Both the position numbers and the translations under genes were made by a program. A stretch of DNA of 64,000 nucleotides from Chrysomallon squamiferum (lineage: Eukaryota > Mollusca > Gastropoda > Neomphalida > Peltospiridae), in contig CM022671.1 in assembly GCA_012295275.1 (NCBI GenBank), positions 5,917,565 through 5,981,564 on the forward strand, given 5' to 3'. The notes under the pieces were generated by a model. That model ran no database searches. It was not told where the DNA came from and was given only the letters and a program-made list of their open reading frames with translations. This document shows, piece by piece, positions 24,190 to 38,666 of the stretch; the first letter of the stretch is position 1; the number at the start of each line of letters is the position of its first letter.

Positions 24190-25914
24190 CACACATTAAA
24201 TAAAAAGAAAAGCACGCACACACCACCAATAACACGATATCATGATGATACTGTTTTGTGACGTATGCGTCGTCAAATAGTGAAATACCAAGACAGTTAA
24301 ATTTTGTAAACAGTATACTAACATCTCCCATCCAACAGAAACAAAAGCAATAAGAAATATGAACCTATCATACATGGATCCTGGGAGAGGCGAAATTCAA
24401 TACCCCATCTCCCACTGGTTTATGAAATTGCGTTTTCTATTATCATAGTGTAAATCGTTCTATCATAAAAGCAAATAACGAAAACAAATATGGCGTCTGC
24501 ATGCCCTTAGTCTGAGATTTTTGAATCGTTGCTGATTTGACAAAAGGTAACTGATTGCTAATGATATGTTGGCAGTAAACTGTTACTAATTCTGGCTAAC
24601 GAGACAAATTATTCTCGAAATGTCGATAATTACTTCACAAGACATTTTCACAATGGAAGAAGAAAAAAAGCGTGCTTGAAGAATGTTCAGTATATAATTG
24701 CGGTAGAGATACTAACAAATGACGCATACGTTAACAACAGAGAACTGATACATTTATGAACATTTTTGTAATTAAATTATTCTTTCTTCTCTTTTATTAA
24801 TTATATTAATAGTCTTTCTAACGTCTCCTTTTTCATTACTTTTTGTATCAATCGCCGCATTTTTCCTATTTTTTCGTCTTTTATTTTGTTATTATTATTT
24901 ATTATGGCCAATTATCTTCTTTTTATCTTTTTTTTCTTCTTCTTCTTTTTCATCACCTTCTTCTTCTTAAATTTCTTTACTTATTTTTATATTTCTATAT
25001 ATGTTTAAAATTTGCATTTGTTATATCTTGTTTCTTTGGCGTGCAGAGGGTGGGTGGGTGTGTGCATCCAATCAGAGAAAAGAACTTAATACATTTTTTT
25101 AGTTGATTTATATTTCAATCCAATAAAGTGTTTATTTTATGTTTCATCTGTGTTTACGTATTCAAAATACCTTCCTTTCTCATAATATTTCTCAGTACGA
25201 GGCCTTACACTTCAGTCTTTGGGGCAAACAATCAAAGAGTTGGCCCCGGGCATCACCAGACCTCTGCATGTCACTGTCTTCTTTTCATTTTCATTTCTTT
25301 ATATTTCGCTCTACTTTTGAATTTGAGATGACCTTCACAGCACCTTCCACTGTTTCCGCCTCTAGACTTTATGCATTGTTAATAAGTTAATTTTAACTGA
25401 GATCTGTAGATCCGATTATATTCCGCAATGTGTTGAAACGTACGCCTATTATTTCGAGATCAATAAGGTGTTAACGGAAGTGTGCCTGTTACCGATACAG
25501 ATGTTAAGTATCGCAGCGTTTCAGTTATTTCTTCAATTTTAGTTATTTCCCTTGAGTAATGAACAGTTGCTACGTATGATTTTCGGAATCTCGAGTTGTT
25601 TATATATTATTTTTTTTTATTGTGAAATGACTTTCACGTAGACAGGATGAAATGTTAAAGTAAACATATTTAGTAAGAACATATAAGCTAAACACATTTC
25701 TAAATATTCTAAAACATCAACCTTTACTATTAATAAATTACAGTTAAAAATAGATCGATGTAACGGCTATTTTGTGTACTTTTTAATAACGTCATTTAAC
25801 AAATAAAATCATTTGAATGTATATAAAATATATTTAAATTTTATGCAAAATCTTTTCACAATAATAATAAATACATTTTATATAAAGAATTTGCATGTAT
25901 TATTATGTTTATAA

Positions 25915-26110
25915 ATGTATGTATGTATGCATGTATGTATGTACGTAAGTGTATATATGTATCAAATGTATATATGAATATAAGTATGTATGATTGTATG
26001 TATGTATGGATGGATGTAAGTGTATATATATGTATCAGATATATGTATAAATATAAGTAAGTATGTATGTATGTATGTATGTATGTATGTATATATGTAT
26101 ATGTGTATAT
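25915..26110. repeat. TATG-type tetranucleotide array
   Basis: Imperfect TATG repeats with TATA interruptions. Confidence 0.9.
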
Positions 26111-26633
26111 GAGTATATGCATGGTATGTGTGTGCGTGTGTATGTGTAAAAACCCGAATGATTATATGAAAATGTTTAACGACGTACAACAATATTTTAT
26201 GTTTCTGAGTTTCAAACGAAGATTTATAAATATAATTCATTACCACTATAGCAATGACCACTTGCTGACAAACATCAATAGATAGTTTATATATATATTT
26301 AATATTTAGTCCTTTAGAACTGGTTATCTCTGGAAATAATGACGAGGATTGATCCAGAACGACTGACTTTGGTGTTGAGGTACAAACAGTTTGCTGTAAC
26401 TTCAATACTGTTCAAGTAACAAGAACACAAACATTCAAACAATTCATTACTGCAGGTTTTAATGTAATTTTCTGGTTGTTGGCTTCACGTCAAAACATAT
26501 AAAATGTATGTTTGTGGCCCACATTACCTAGAAACTCATGTACTCAATCAGTGACATATAATTATAGCAAATTAGCCAAATAACAGAGAAACCAAACTAC
26601 AACAGTAGAGGAAGAGGAAAGAACAAAACAACA

Positions 26634-26681
<48 letters not shown>

Positions 26682-29422
26682 TAATAATAATAATGGTAAT
26701 AATAATAATAACATACAACAACAGCAACAACAACAACAACAACAATAATAATAATAATGTTGATAAAGAAAGATACAAATTAAATATCTCAGTTTTGTGA
26801 AAATTTCGCCATTTTCTGTTACTCTTAAAATATTCGAAAACGTTTTGTCACCTCACATGATGAAATATGATTATCAAAGACAGAAATAGTTAACAACGAG
26901 AGGTTCAGCACCAGCGTCCTAATTTATGTTTGATCCGAAGCTTGCTAAAGAATTCTTATTTATTAATTAATTTAGATTTAACCATCCCAAAATTTAATTT
27001 ATTTGTATTTTGAAACTTTGCTTTTAATAGAAAGTTTATGACTATATTCTTTTAAAACAATGCACATCAATGAAACTTTTCAGTGAATATTTTACATTAA
27101 ATTAAAATAAAATGTGTTTTATGGATTTAGAATAATAGCTGTATGTATATATATTTAAAAAACAACAACCGGAATACCCAATAGAGATTTAACAGCGTAT
27201 TCATTATCTACAATTTTGCTAAAATGTATTTGCCAGTCGGGAAGCAACCACACAAAGAACCAGAGTCAAAGAGGATTACTTAAGCACAACATCAGCAATG
27301 TCGTTTTCATCATACTATAAAATTGCAATGACAATAAATGATAATTATAGTTTTTAATCTTTAGATAATAGCATTTACTATTTCGCTCGATGCGTTTTTA
27401 AAATAATAATAATAAAAATAAATAAATAAATAAAATTAAACAGATAAGTAAATAAATAAATAAATAAATAAAACGTACAGAAATGACTTATTATTCCCAG
27501 AGAATGCCCAGACCGCAGATGGTTTTCAGAAAGCTACTCAATTGTCACTTAGTTAAAACCAGAATTGATAAAAAGCTTATTCCGTTGCCATGGTAGCGGG
27601 ATTTATTTGTATCGCGGAAGATTAGTGTTTGTTGCACTTCGGTGCAGCAGTCGATAATGGAGATGATAATGCGTTCTATTTCCAACGACAGGACATAGCG
27701 GTTCACGTGTATGTCCGATTAGGTTAGATTCGTATTTTAATATTAATTAAGGATACTCGCCGATGAGTTTGTTAAGAACAAAGCTTCTAATTTCCACAAG
27801 GCTTAGCGGGGTTTTCTTTTCATGTCAAAGGGTGGAAGCATTGTTTGATATCCTATATTCAACATATTTCTGTTTATTTTAATTATACTTTAAACTAATT
27901 CATGTTTAAATAAAGTAAAACAAAATAAAATAAAAATAAAAATAAAATAAAATAAAATAAAATAAATAAAATAAAATAAAATTTTTAAACATTATGAAAA
28001 ATTAAAATAAAATAAAGCAAAATAAAATTAAATTAAATTAAATAAAATAAAATTAAATATAATTCTTAAAATGTTTAAAAAAAATTAAAATTAAATAAAA
28101 CGAATAAAATTAAATATAATTCTTAAAATGTTTAAAAAAAAAATTAAAATACAATAAAGCAAAATAAACTAAAATAAACAGTCCTAGAACGAACCGCAGA
28201 TTAAGCAAGAAATATTAACGTTGGTCTACTTCTGTAGATGAGCCCACTAGGTTACTCTTTAGGAACATTCCTTAGCTAGGGGATCTGTTTAGAGAATTAC
28301 ATTCATTCATTTTGTTGTTGTTGCTGTTGAATGCTGAATAAGCCACTCTGGGACTCAGATGCGGAACAAAAAAAAAAAAAAAAAAAAAAATGGATTAACT
28401 AAAATTTTCGCTGTTTTAGTGCCAACTATCCTTTTTATTTTATTTTTTATTTATTTATGTAAATTCATTATTTATTATTAATGTTTTAAAAATATTGTTT
28501 AACGTCAGCTGTCTTATATAAAATAATATAATAACATAATTGGTTCTCTATTTATTTTCATTTAAAATATAATATTTCAAGCTGATATGAAAGTTGAAAG
28601 AAAGCAATCCCAGTTCAATAATAATAATAATAAATAAATAAATAAAAAAAAAAAAAAAAGAATAAGAAGCTAGAAAGAAATATATTACTTGCCTTATATA
28701 ATTTAATTAATTGTAAACTTAGATACAGTCACATTCATCATTCCATACATACAAACATACACAACACCAGACTTATACGGGCTTGCTTTCATATACATAT
28801 ACTGATAAACAGACAGAAAATAAGAAATAAGTATTTCATCAGTCATAAAACATAATTATTAACTGTAGTCACAATCATCAGTATGTTTTAATTTATATAA
28901 CATCATTTGGTGTACACGTTTGGTCTTGTATAAAATGCGTTTTATTAGAATTTAAATCAGATTTACCTTGTAAATGTTAGCGAAGTAATTATTAAAGGAA
29001 CGCAGGTGTTCTGTTGTCGGACAAACTGTTATCCTGAAAATTTACTTCTTCATTACCGATGTCGTCTGATCGATAAACTGACAGTTCTGTCGTCTGCTTG
29101 TACACGTAAATCATATCTTGTCACGTGACTTGAACACCATTATTTTAACATGACATTGGCATGTGTACGGATTTTAAATTCAGGAGGTGAAATATATTGG
29201 TGATAAGAAAAAAACAACTAAAAAAACAATGAATGATACAACTTTGCCAGGAATAGAGGGTTAGTTCTTTGTGTCTGTTAGTCTGTTCAGTGGTTTTATT
29301 TATGAAATGTTATTTCATTTGTAAGTACTTGTTGGGTGTCTGTGGAATACAGTTATCGATATTTTAACATTTCATTTCTTAGTGTGATGTTTATTTTATG
29401 TATTAAAACTCTGTAATGTATT

Positions 29423-29423
<1 letters not shown>

Positions 29424-29500
<77 letters not shown>
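29424..29500. repeat. (CT)n tract
   Basis: About 38 CT units, followed by TATG-like repeats to about 29620. Confidence 0.95.
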
Positions 29501-29503
<3 letters not shown>

Positions 29504-31281
29504 AATATAGAGATATATTACATATGCATGCATGTATGTATAGATGGATGTATATATGTATGTATTTATGTATGTATTCTTAGATGATGTATATATATAT
29601 GTATGTATATATGTATGTAATATGTGTGTAAGTGTGCAGAAGAATTAATAACAACAGTAATCACTTTTTTCGGCTACTTATTAATGTAAAAAAAAAAAAA
29701 ACAACACTAATACATTAATTATCTGTTTTACATGTTTATATTCGTGTAACAACTACAACTACACTGACAGAATTTTTGTCACTCGGCATCACATTTTCCG
29801 AATCAGTGAGCTGATAAACAGTAACAACGTGATGAGCGACATTGTTGAACAAACACGTTTTTCCTTTTAACAGTCTAATTGCAGTGTGTAGGATTTTCGC
29901 AAACAGAAAGTGTTCAAAATAAGGCGAGACAGGGAAGTCGACAGAATGAGGCAGATAACCGAGTCATTGTCAGTAATAATCATTTAGTGTATCTGTAGAG
30001 ATGGGAAATACACAAATATAGCATCGTAATACATATTGTGATACAGTTTTAAATCTCGGTAGATATGTGTTTTTTTTTTTTTTTAAAATAACTAGTTTGT
30101 GAAGATAACCTTTCTACGTGACGTCATGTCGTAAACCCAGTGAACTGGCCGTGACTAAACTCTTCATGAAACATTAGTACTGTTTATTGCATACAACCTG
30201 TCGTCAAATCGGTTTTAACTTTATTTGCTTACTTACTTACTTATTATTACTGTTGTTGTTGTTATGGCTTTTTATTATTATTGTTGTTGTTGCTGTTGGT
30301 GAAGGTGGTGGTGGTGGTGTTTCTGTTATTGTATGTGTAAAACACCTCTCAACCCAAAATAAATAATCATAAACAAAATGGGGCAAAAGATTATAAAGAA
30401 TAGTATACGTACATAAATCGTAGCTGAAGACAGGTGTACATTGTACGTGTGTTTTCACCACACCACACGCACCACTGACTTACTTTCTGCACGTCACTGA
30501 CTCGTTTCATCTCACACCTTCATCCAGGAATTCTGAAAATTCTTTTTTACGACTATTCCGTCATTCTTCAGTCGACATCAAACTGACTTCTGCTCTGTTG
30601 AGGGTAGTTACGTGTTGAGAACAAAGATGTTACACGAATACTGGAAAATGAATTAGATTAGAGTTGTTTTTGCAGAACAAAACGTTTAACTAACTGTGGC
30701 ACGACCTGGGCGGTTTTAGATTGTGTTAACGTTCGTTACGAGAAGAAATCCACGAATACACAGATAAATAAATCGCAAACGTTGGCCTCATTTTCTTTCC
30801 ATGTATCTTAAAAATAAAATATAAACCTGAGCATAAATTATTTGGGTCCAGCTTATTTCGCTTTGATTATATTTAAAACAAAAGTATTTCAGCTTTCCTT
30901 GTTTTGTTTATTTTTTTTTTTTTTTATTTTTTTGATATTGTGTTTTGGGGGTGAGGTGTCGTTATTATGTTAAGAAAACATATATTTATTTTCTCTATTC
31001 ATTATAATTATGATGTGTAGAAAATATGATTTAAACTGAATACCGAAACAATAATAATTATTATTTTATTTTTATTTAATTGTTTATTATTATTTTGTGT
31101 TATTGTTGTTGATGATGTTGCTGCTATTGTGTTGCTCAGTTTGACTCGTCTTAAAGATAAATTTACATTCATACGAGTATAAAAATTAAGAAATTGCTTT
31201 ACTGTGTTCGTCCTGTAACTGTGCTAAGAACAAAATTAATGTGTAGGCCTATCTGTACATAAATTAGTTTGCACTGTTTAA

Positions 31282-31321
<40 letters not shown>

Positions 31322-31490
31322 GTGTGTGTCCATATATTTATATAAAATGAACAAATAAAATACAAGTATAAAAAAAACAATATCAACAACAAAATAATAA
31401 TAAATCAAACAAAATAAAATAAAATAAAAATAAATGAACACAGAAACATCCTTTTCTTGTTTCGTAATTTTAAAACAACCTCTCACAAAA

Positions 31491-31491
31491 A

Positions 31492-31549
<58 letters not shown>
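31491..31549. repeat. (ATT)n array
   Basis: Uninterrupted trinucleotide run upstream of the promoter-like block at 31640. Confidence 0.9.
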
Positions 31550-31550
<1 letters not shown>

Positions 31551-31639
31551 AAACATGCCACGAATGTTTACTCTCTACTCGCTAATGGAATATTAAAGCA
31601 TGTTCAAACAGAAGCCAGGTATTATCACTAAGCACGTCT

Positions 31640-31802
31640 CTGGTGTTTACAACAGCGAGTTTGTTCCAATGTTTCCGCTAAATGGCGGCTGATTGACGTC
31701 AGGTGTGAGAAGTTCGTGTAATCTCGTGTATCGCGAGAACTCGAGACGACATGAGACTTTACTTCCACACTAATTAGTCTCACAGCAGAACTGATAAAAG
31801 AT
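31640..31802 (+). promoter_or_regulatory. Promoter-like block with a 5' splice site
   Basis: A relatively CG-rich patch contains AAATGGCGGC (YY1-type, about 31680-31689), a perfect CRE TGACGTCA (31694-31701) and a CGCGAGA element. It is followed by AAAGAT|GTAAGTC, a strong donor after 31801. This arrangement suits a core promoter and untranslated first exon, possibly for the coiled-coil gene 3.2 kb downstream. The link is inferred. Confidence 0.35.
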
Positions 31803-31976
31803 GTAAGTCAAAACACCGATCATAATTTCACTACGTTTCTTACCTTTTTTTTCGTTTTTTTTATTTTTAATTTTTTTTTTTATTATTTTTTTTTTTTTGT
31901 ATTTATCGGTACGTTCTACCTGATAACCCTTAAGCAACGGAATCGGAGGGTTTAATTTTTAAAAAGGTAATGAACC

Positions 31977-31979
<3 letters not shown>

Positions 31980-32045
<66 letters not shown>
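31980..32045. repeat. (AAT)n array
   Basis: Uninterrupted trinucleotide run, followed by GATGATGACGATG variants. Confidence 0.9.
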
Positions 32046-32049
<4 letters not shown>

Positions 32050-32724
32050 GATGACGATGACAGTAACAGCTCACGTAAGTTAAAATTAAGTTGCCAACAG
32101 CTGACTTGAAATGATTAAAGAAAGAAAGAAACAAACAAAACAAAACAAAACAAAACAAAACAAAATTCTATTTCAACGAATTATATAAAAACCATTTTTT
32201 ATGTCAGTTTGAGTACAAAATTAGAAATTTCGATTGATTGGTAATTCTACATAAAACAAATAACTTTTACAAGAAGATGAAAATGTTTATTGGAAGTATT
32301 ATACACACTTATTTATTTATTATTTTTTTTTTTTTTTTGCTTTCTTTTTCTTTATTTTTGGACTATCTTTAATCTTTCTTTTCGCTTATCATCCTCATCA
32401 ATGTGATTATTATTACTGATAATATTATTGTTATTATCGTTGTTGTTGTTGTTGTTGTTGTTGTTGTTAATATTAATGTTTACATATCAAGACAAAATGA
32501 TATTTTACATTAGTTAACTTTCACTTAGTCTCGTAATGACACACTTATAAGTTACTCGTTGCCATGGTAATCACTTATGTTATTAACAAATACGGTCACA
32601 AAATTCGATTTATTTGATTTAGTATCTTCTTCGTTTCTTTATTATTATTATCATCATTAGCATCAACATCATCATCATCACCATTACCATCATCATCATT
32701 ATTTATTTATTTATTTATTTTTAC

Positions 32725-32755
<31 letters not shown>

Positions 32756-33501
32756 GAAATTGTAGAATCGTTTTATTTATTTGTTCTTCTGTCTATCTGT
32801 TCATCCATCCATCCTCCAGGTATCAAGCAGTCTGTGTCTATCTTTCTGTCTATATATGTTTCTGTCTGTCTGTCTATCTGTATGTGTGTCTGCATGTCTA
32901 TATATATATATATATATATCTACTGATCCATCCATTTATGTATCTGTCTAATGCCAGTTTATAACGTAATTCATTCATTCGTTCATTCATTCATTTACAA
33001 ACCTAGCATTTACAAAAATTCTAACGTTAAACGTTCTTTCTATTCCTGAGTCAGTGACAATGTGGGAGGTTGGTAATGTTTGTCTAGCTTATTTTCTGTC
33101 AGTCTGAATTTGCATTATGTTGATATTTCACCACACAAAAGTAAAGAAACTTCAGCACGGTATGTAAGTCACAAAACATGCTGTATAGCGTTTAATGTTT
33201 GACTAAAAAAAACGAAATTGGATTTGTTTGTGTTTCGAATAAAATGCACGCAATGCCACCTTGCTCTACAGACGTTGAAAAACACACACACACGCACAAA
33301 AAATCCCCCCCAAACAAACACGAGAGTGATGGTTATGTATTCTCACGTGTGGAAATGATGTATTGCTTACAACGTCTTTTGTTAACGTCTGCCACATCTA
33401 TATAAACATAATACGTAGCTGAAACATCATGTGATGTGGGAGCGGATCCAGAAAAGCGGAAAAATTTTGGGGTGGGGTGTCAGTTCTGTGGCAGGTATAA
33501 T

Positions 33502-33715
<214 letters not shown>

Positions 33716-33724
33716 CATATATAC

Positions 33725-33731
<7 letters not shown>

Positions 33732-33784
<53 letters not shown>
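33732..33784. repeat. (AC)n and (TA)n
   Basis: Compound dinucleotide repeat just outside the inverted repeat at 33502-33715. Confidence 0.9.
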
Positions 33785-33785
<1 letters not shown>

Positions 33786-34210
33786 GGGGGGAGGTAGACA
33801 CATCATTAGAACCACCTCAGTGATATATTGCGATTTAAAATGCTGGTGTGGTTATGAGTAAATAATAAAAGAAAAACATAATTTTCAGAAATAAACACAC
33901 GACCACCTCATAATGGCACAGTTTATCGCGGTAAAGTACAAGTTTTGTTTTCATAACCTGACTCGTTTGTGAATGTTACTTTTACACCTACCTGCTTAAC
34001 TCACATTTTGTTGTTTTCATATCCGCCGGAAGTTGAGTACTTTCTCAAGGGCAGGCAATCGTAAAAATTAGACTGGTTTGATTTCATCACTTCAACAAAT
34101 AGATAAGATAAAATGAAATAATAAAGAAAATAAATAAATAAATAAAGTAAAAAAATAATAAAATAAAATAATATTGATTACGAGCTTTACTTTCAATAGG
34201 GTGTTGTGTG

Positions 34211-34211
34211 T

Positions 34212-34262
<51 letters not shown>
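34211..34262. repeat. (GT)n tract
   Basis: Uninterrupted dinucleotide run. Confidence 0.95.
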
Positions 34263-34264
<2 letters not shown>

Positions 34265-34299
34265 ATACTAATAATAAAATAAAAAAACATTTTCTTTTC

Positions 34300-34745
34300 T
34301 TTTCTTACAAGTACTACTACTATGTGTAATATGTTTCTCTTGCTACTAATACTGCTGCTACTACTTTTCTTCTACTATTACTACTACTTATACTGCTATA
34401 ATAATTATTACTATAACTGTCGCTACTTCTTCTGATGCAACTACAGCTACTACTACTGCAACGGTTACTGTTGTTATTCCGTTATTGTTCTCACTATTAG
34501 TAATAGCTCTTACACCAAACACATTATTTAACATTATTATTATTGTTGTTGTTGTTGTTATTCTTGCTACTGTTTTTACTACTACTACTACCATTACTAT
34601 TATTCTTCTTTTTGTTGCTGTTACTTTTGTTGTTGTTGTTGTTATTATTATTTTTATTGTTATTGTTGTTATTGTTATTATTATTATTATACGCTTCTAC
34701 TCTTGCCATTACAAGATCATCATCATCATCATCATCATTATCAAG
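34300..34745. repeat. Mixed trinucleotide region
   Basis: ACT, ATT, GTT and ATC repeats of low complexity. Overlapping frames on both strands are simple-sequence products. Confidence 0.85.
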
Positions 34746-35018
34746 TAATTACACCCGTATTGTTTTTAAAAAACATGTGTAAATTTCTGTTTTATTGTTT
34801 TCCCTGTTCTTTATTTTGATGCATCATGTCAGACTAAAACATATCAGTCTGACGAGTTTAATTCAAACAAAACTATCTGCAAATGACCTGTTTCCACGCG
34901 TTTAGGTGGAACAGAAATTAACCACGTGTAAAAGTCATTATATTCCACGTTTTCTTTTTGTTTTACACCAAAAATAGACAGCTCATCTGACACACATAAC
35001 ACGTAATTTATTTTTCAG

Positions 35019-35880
35019 ATTTGTTCAGGGAGCACCAGCGACTTTCCAAAAAACTCAGCGTCGAAGAACTGAGAGCTGTAAAGCGATTTATCAAAGACCG
35101 AGTCCTGTTCGAAAACCAAGGGTTGCTGTTCCGTCTGCAGTTCTTAAAATGCGCCCAGAACCAGAACGAGAAGGAGTACGAGAGGTCGCTCACAACGCTT
35201 CAAAAAGAGCTGGGGAGGAAAAGTTCATTGCGCGGGAATTTCAACGAGAGTTCGGAAATCTCGCGAGAGTTCTGCAGCAACGAGAAGAGCGTTATCGCCG
35301 GAAGAACGAGACGTTGATTTCCGATATAAAACGAGATCGAGAATTAATGACGCGGCTTGAAAATTACATACAGAATCTGGAGAAAGAGATTTCGGAAAAG
35401 GAGGACACCGTAACCAGACAAGCAGAAAAGATCGCCAAATTAGAAAAACAAAATCAGTTACTTTGCAAATACGAGCACCTCGTTAAAGAGAACGCTAAAC
35501 TGTACCAGGACATACTGAAGCTTAAGTCCACCGTGGATTCGAAAAACAAAGAAATTTCAGCCCTCCAGAAGAACTTAAACGTCGGAGACGGGCAGAACGT
35601 GTTGTCAAACGACGGGCGGTTCTGGAGGTGTGACGGAAGGGGGTGCTTGTACAAAACTAACCTGGAAGAGTGCAGGGCGGAGCTCGTACACAAGTGTGAA
35701 GAAAACACGTACCTGAGTTTCAAAATTCAGGAAGGAAGACGGAAGGTGAAAGAACAAGCGAGACTGATTGAAACTCTCGCTCCGAAAAACAAAGACGTTC
35801 TTCCGCTAATTAGAAATCCGTGTCATTCCAGCAGAAGAGTCGATACGACGTCACTCACGTCGTCCATGTCAAAACGATAA
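35019..35880 (+). CDS. Terminal exon of an unrecognised coiled-coil protein, one frameshift
   Basis: A strong acceptor (TTTTTCAG) precedes 35019. The reading frame is phase 2, needing one base from an upstream exon I could not identify. The first 65 codons (FREHQRLSKKLSVEELRAVK onward) end at a GGGG run at 35212-35215, after which the convincing frame is the next one (EEKFIAREFQREF onward) up to TAA at 35878-35880. One missing G would join them into about 286 residues. The protein is mainly coiled coil with Lys/Glu heptads, then a Cys-containing segment (WRCDGRGCLYK) and a Ser-rich end. AATAAA follows at 35963-35968. The exon is clearly more GC-rich than its surroundings. If the frameshift is real, translation could start at the first ATG, 35149, giving 243 residues. 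I do not recognise the family. Confidence 0.6.
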
Positions 35881-36001
35881 AAACTACTGCGACCTGTTTA
35901 AAAGGCAGCTAAGGAGAAGCAATTCGTTTATAAATACGCCCAGAATTTCTAAAAATAACATAAATAAAATAAAGTAAAATAAACATATGTGTGCGTTTGT
36001 T

Positions 36002-36116
<115 letters not shown>

Positions 36117-36399
36117 AGTTTATAACAGGGAATAATTATTTTCTTGGTTTCGTTATCTTTATTTTATTACTGGTCTTTATCTGCTTTGTTGTCTTTATTT
36201 AATTATTTACGAGATCATTACTGCATCCTAAATTTTATTTCTGGAGATTCAACCAGGAAACTGCCAACATTAAATGAACATGAGCAACATGAACTCTAAT
36301 AAAATACCTGGGAAGATTTTCTTTTTTTTTTTTTTTTTTTAAAGTAATTGAAAGAACTAATCCAAGCATATTCTGAATGCGTTCAAGTTATGATTCTTC

Positions 36400-36585
36400 T
36401 TTTTGTTGTTGTTGTTGTTCTTCTTATTATTATTAATACTAGTAATACTACCACTACAACTACTACTACAACTAGTACTACTGCCATAACTACAGCAACA
36501 ACAACAACTACAACTATTACTACTACTATTACTACTACTACTACTACTTCTACTACTACTATTACTACTACTACTACTAACGTAA
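36400..36585. repeat. ACT/ACA trinucleotide array
   Basis: Low-complexity ACT, ACA and TTG triplets. Confidence 0.9.
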
Positions 36586-37470
36586 TTAATGACAACAACA
36601 AAATAACAGAGATAAAAGAAGTGTGGGTTCCACCGTTTTTTTCTGTATAAGTGACGTCATCGAACACAGGCGAACCGATTTACTCAAAAATATCCCCTGA
36701 AATATACAAATAATACAAACAATCTATTTGTGTCCATGAACAGACGTCACAAGATGTCCTTTTGTTTTGTATCCATCTGTTTGTCTCTCTGTCTGTCTGT
36801 ATTTCTGTCTGTCTATCCATCCGTCCATTCGCCCGCAGGTCTGTCTGTCTGTCTAGCTACTATGCGTCTCGCTCACGCATTCACGCACGCACTGACGCAC
36901 ACATACATACACCCACCACGCGCATTTATCTATAGATCCGTCAACTTACCTACCTATTACACATCGAAATCTGTTTTCTGTTGTTTTTTTATAATTTCTC
37001 TTTTCAGCAGAAATCTCCTAAAATCTCCACATTATCACCAAAAAAAAAAGTTAAAAAAATCTATAGAAACCATGACGTGAAAACAGAGAACAAACTGTCG
37101 ACGGTTTCCATGACAACATGAAAATAATGTGACAAGCACTTAGAACCTCGCCGTTTCACGGTTATTAGCATTCATACCGATAACAGTCAATTACCAACAG
37201 ACATGCGTGTTGAGTACCGCACGACTTCCTGTTAATGTCGTGAACAGTGATGTAAAGTATGATTAGTAACAGCATGGAATTTATATAATGCTGCTGCTGC
37301 TACTACTACTACTACTACTACTACAGTAGTTTCATTTTGATTGTTTATCATTTACAATGTACCATGCACAAAATGATTGTAATCCCACATAGCTTACAAG
37401 AGAGAGAGATAAAGTTACAAAGAAAAAGCACATTCATTTTTATTTGACTATCGAAATAAAAAAGCCCCAA

Positions 37471-37471
37471 A

Positions 37472-37553
<82 letters not shown>

Positions 37554-37556
37554 AAT
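37471..37556. repeat. (AAT)n and (AAAT)n
   Basis: Compound repeat. Confidence 0.9.
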
Positions 37557-37969
37557 ACAATAAAATTGAAAAAAAGGAAGAAAAAAATTAAAATATCAGT
37601 ATCAGGGATTTGAACCTAAAACTTAGCGAACTTTACTCGTTAAATCTGCACTTCCTGTAGAAAAAAAAAAAAAAAAAAAAAAATACAAGAGGCAGGTTCG
37701 TGTGCACTGACCTTTCCATTTACTCGGTGCAGCTACATGAAATTAATTAAGAACAAAAAAGTCATATCGCTTTAAAACTAATTTCTGCAGCTGTGAATGA
37801 AGGGAAGCGAACTATGTGAAACTTCTGAACTGTAATTAAATTATTTCATAATTAGAAACAAGTCGGAATTTTATAAGTTTTCAAAAATTGAAATTGACAA
37901 GATTCGTTTTATTCCTTACCCCTCCATCTTTACCAGTCAGACGATATTTTTTTTTTTTTTTTTTCGTTT

Positions 37970-37971
<2 letters not shown>

Positions 37972-38033
<62 letters not shown>

Positions 38034-38034
38034 A
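37972..38034. repeat. (AAT)n array
   Basis: Uninterrupted run, flanked by poly(T) and poly(A). Confidence 0.9.
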
Positions 38035-38666
38035 TAATATTAATGAATAATAACAAAAAAAAAAAAAAAAAAATTTAAAAAATGTACGAAAGTATGTAAG
38101 CTACATAATTTTATTTTGTCAAAATGGACTCGTCCATCCTCTAGTTGGCGCGCAGTCATAATACATTAACAAGAGCTAATTAAAATAACGTGCAACTGCG
38201 CGTGCTTCTTCCCGCTGTTTCACTTCAGTTCACGGTTGCGCACTTGAGAAGAGTGTTATCGGTTGTGAACTAAGCACGCGATGTGTGAAATAACGTGTAT
38301 TTCTGTATCTATCATCTTTAACAAGTCTGTCTATCAACTGCACCAACAGAATACCGATCGCAGATTTAACCTCTGCGTTTAAGCTGTTGTTAAAACAGCT
38401 GTATAGCTCGCAGGTGTTGTTCGGATCGCTTCACCGTATCGGTTCAAACACGTAACTATTTGAAGATGCCGCAAAATGCATTTCTGTAGTCGAGTCGTCT
38501 GAGACAAGAACTTTAAAACTATTTTGGATGAAAATTATTTAACGTCGTTTTTTTTTCTGACATTGTGACTTCGTTTGTGTGCTTGTTAGTGTGTTTCTGA
38601 GAAAAGACAGTAAAACGTTACACTTACAATAAATATAGTCTCCAGTGGTACTGAGTTAGTTTTTCA

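Larger units (their letters stand above)
23335..31639. other. Intergenic stretch, repeats only
   Basis: After the GST 3' UTR there is no recognisable exon. The stretch holds (CT)n at 24121-24186 and 29424-29500, a TATG-type array at 25915-26110, (AAT)n at 26640-26755, AAAAT-type repeats at 27905-28160, and poly(A) or poly(T) runs. Less AT-rich patches lie at 27480-27780 and 29870-30150. The first contains GTTGCCATGGTAGC at 27584-27597, close to an RFX X-box. Open frames here are short or simple-sequence. Confidence 0.5.
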
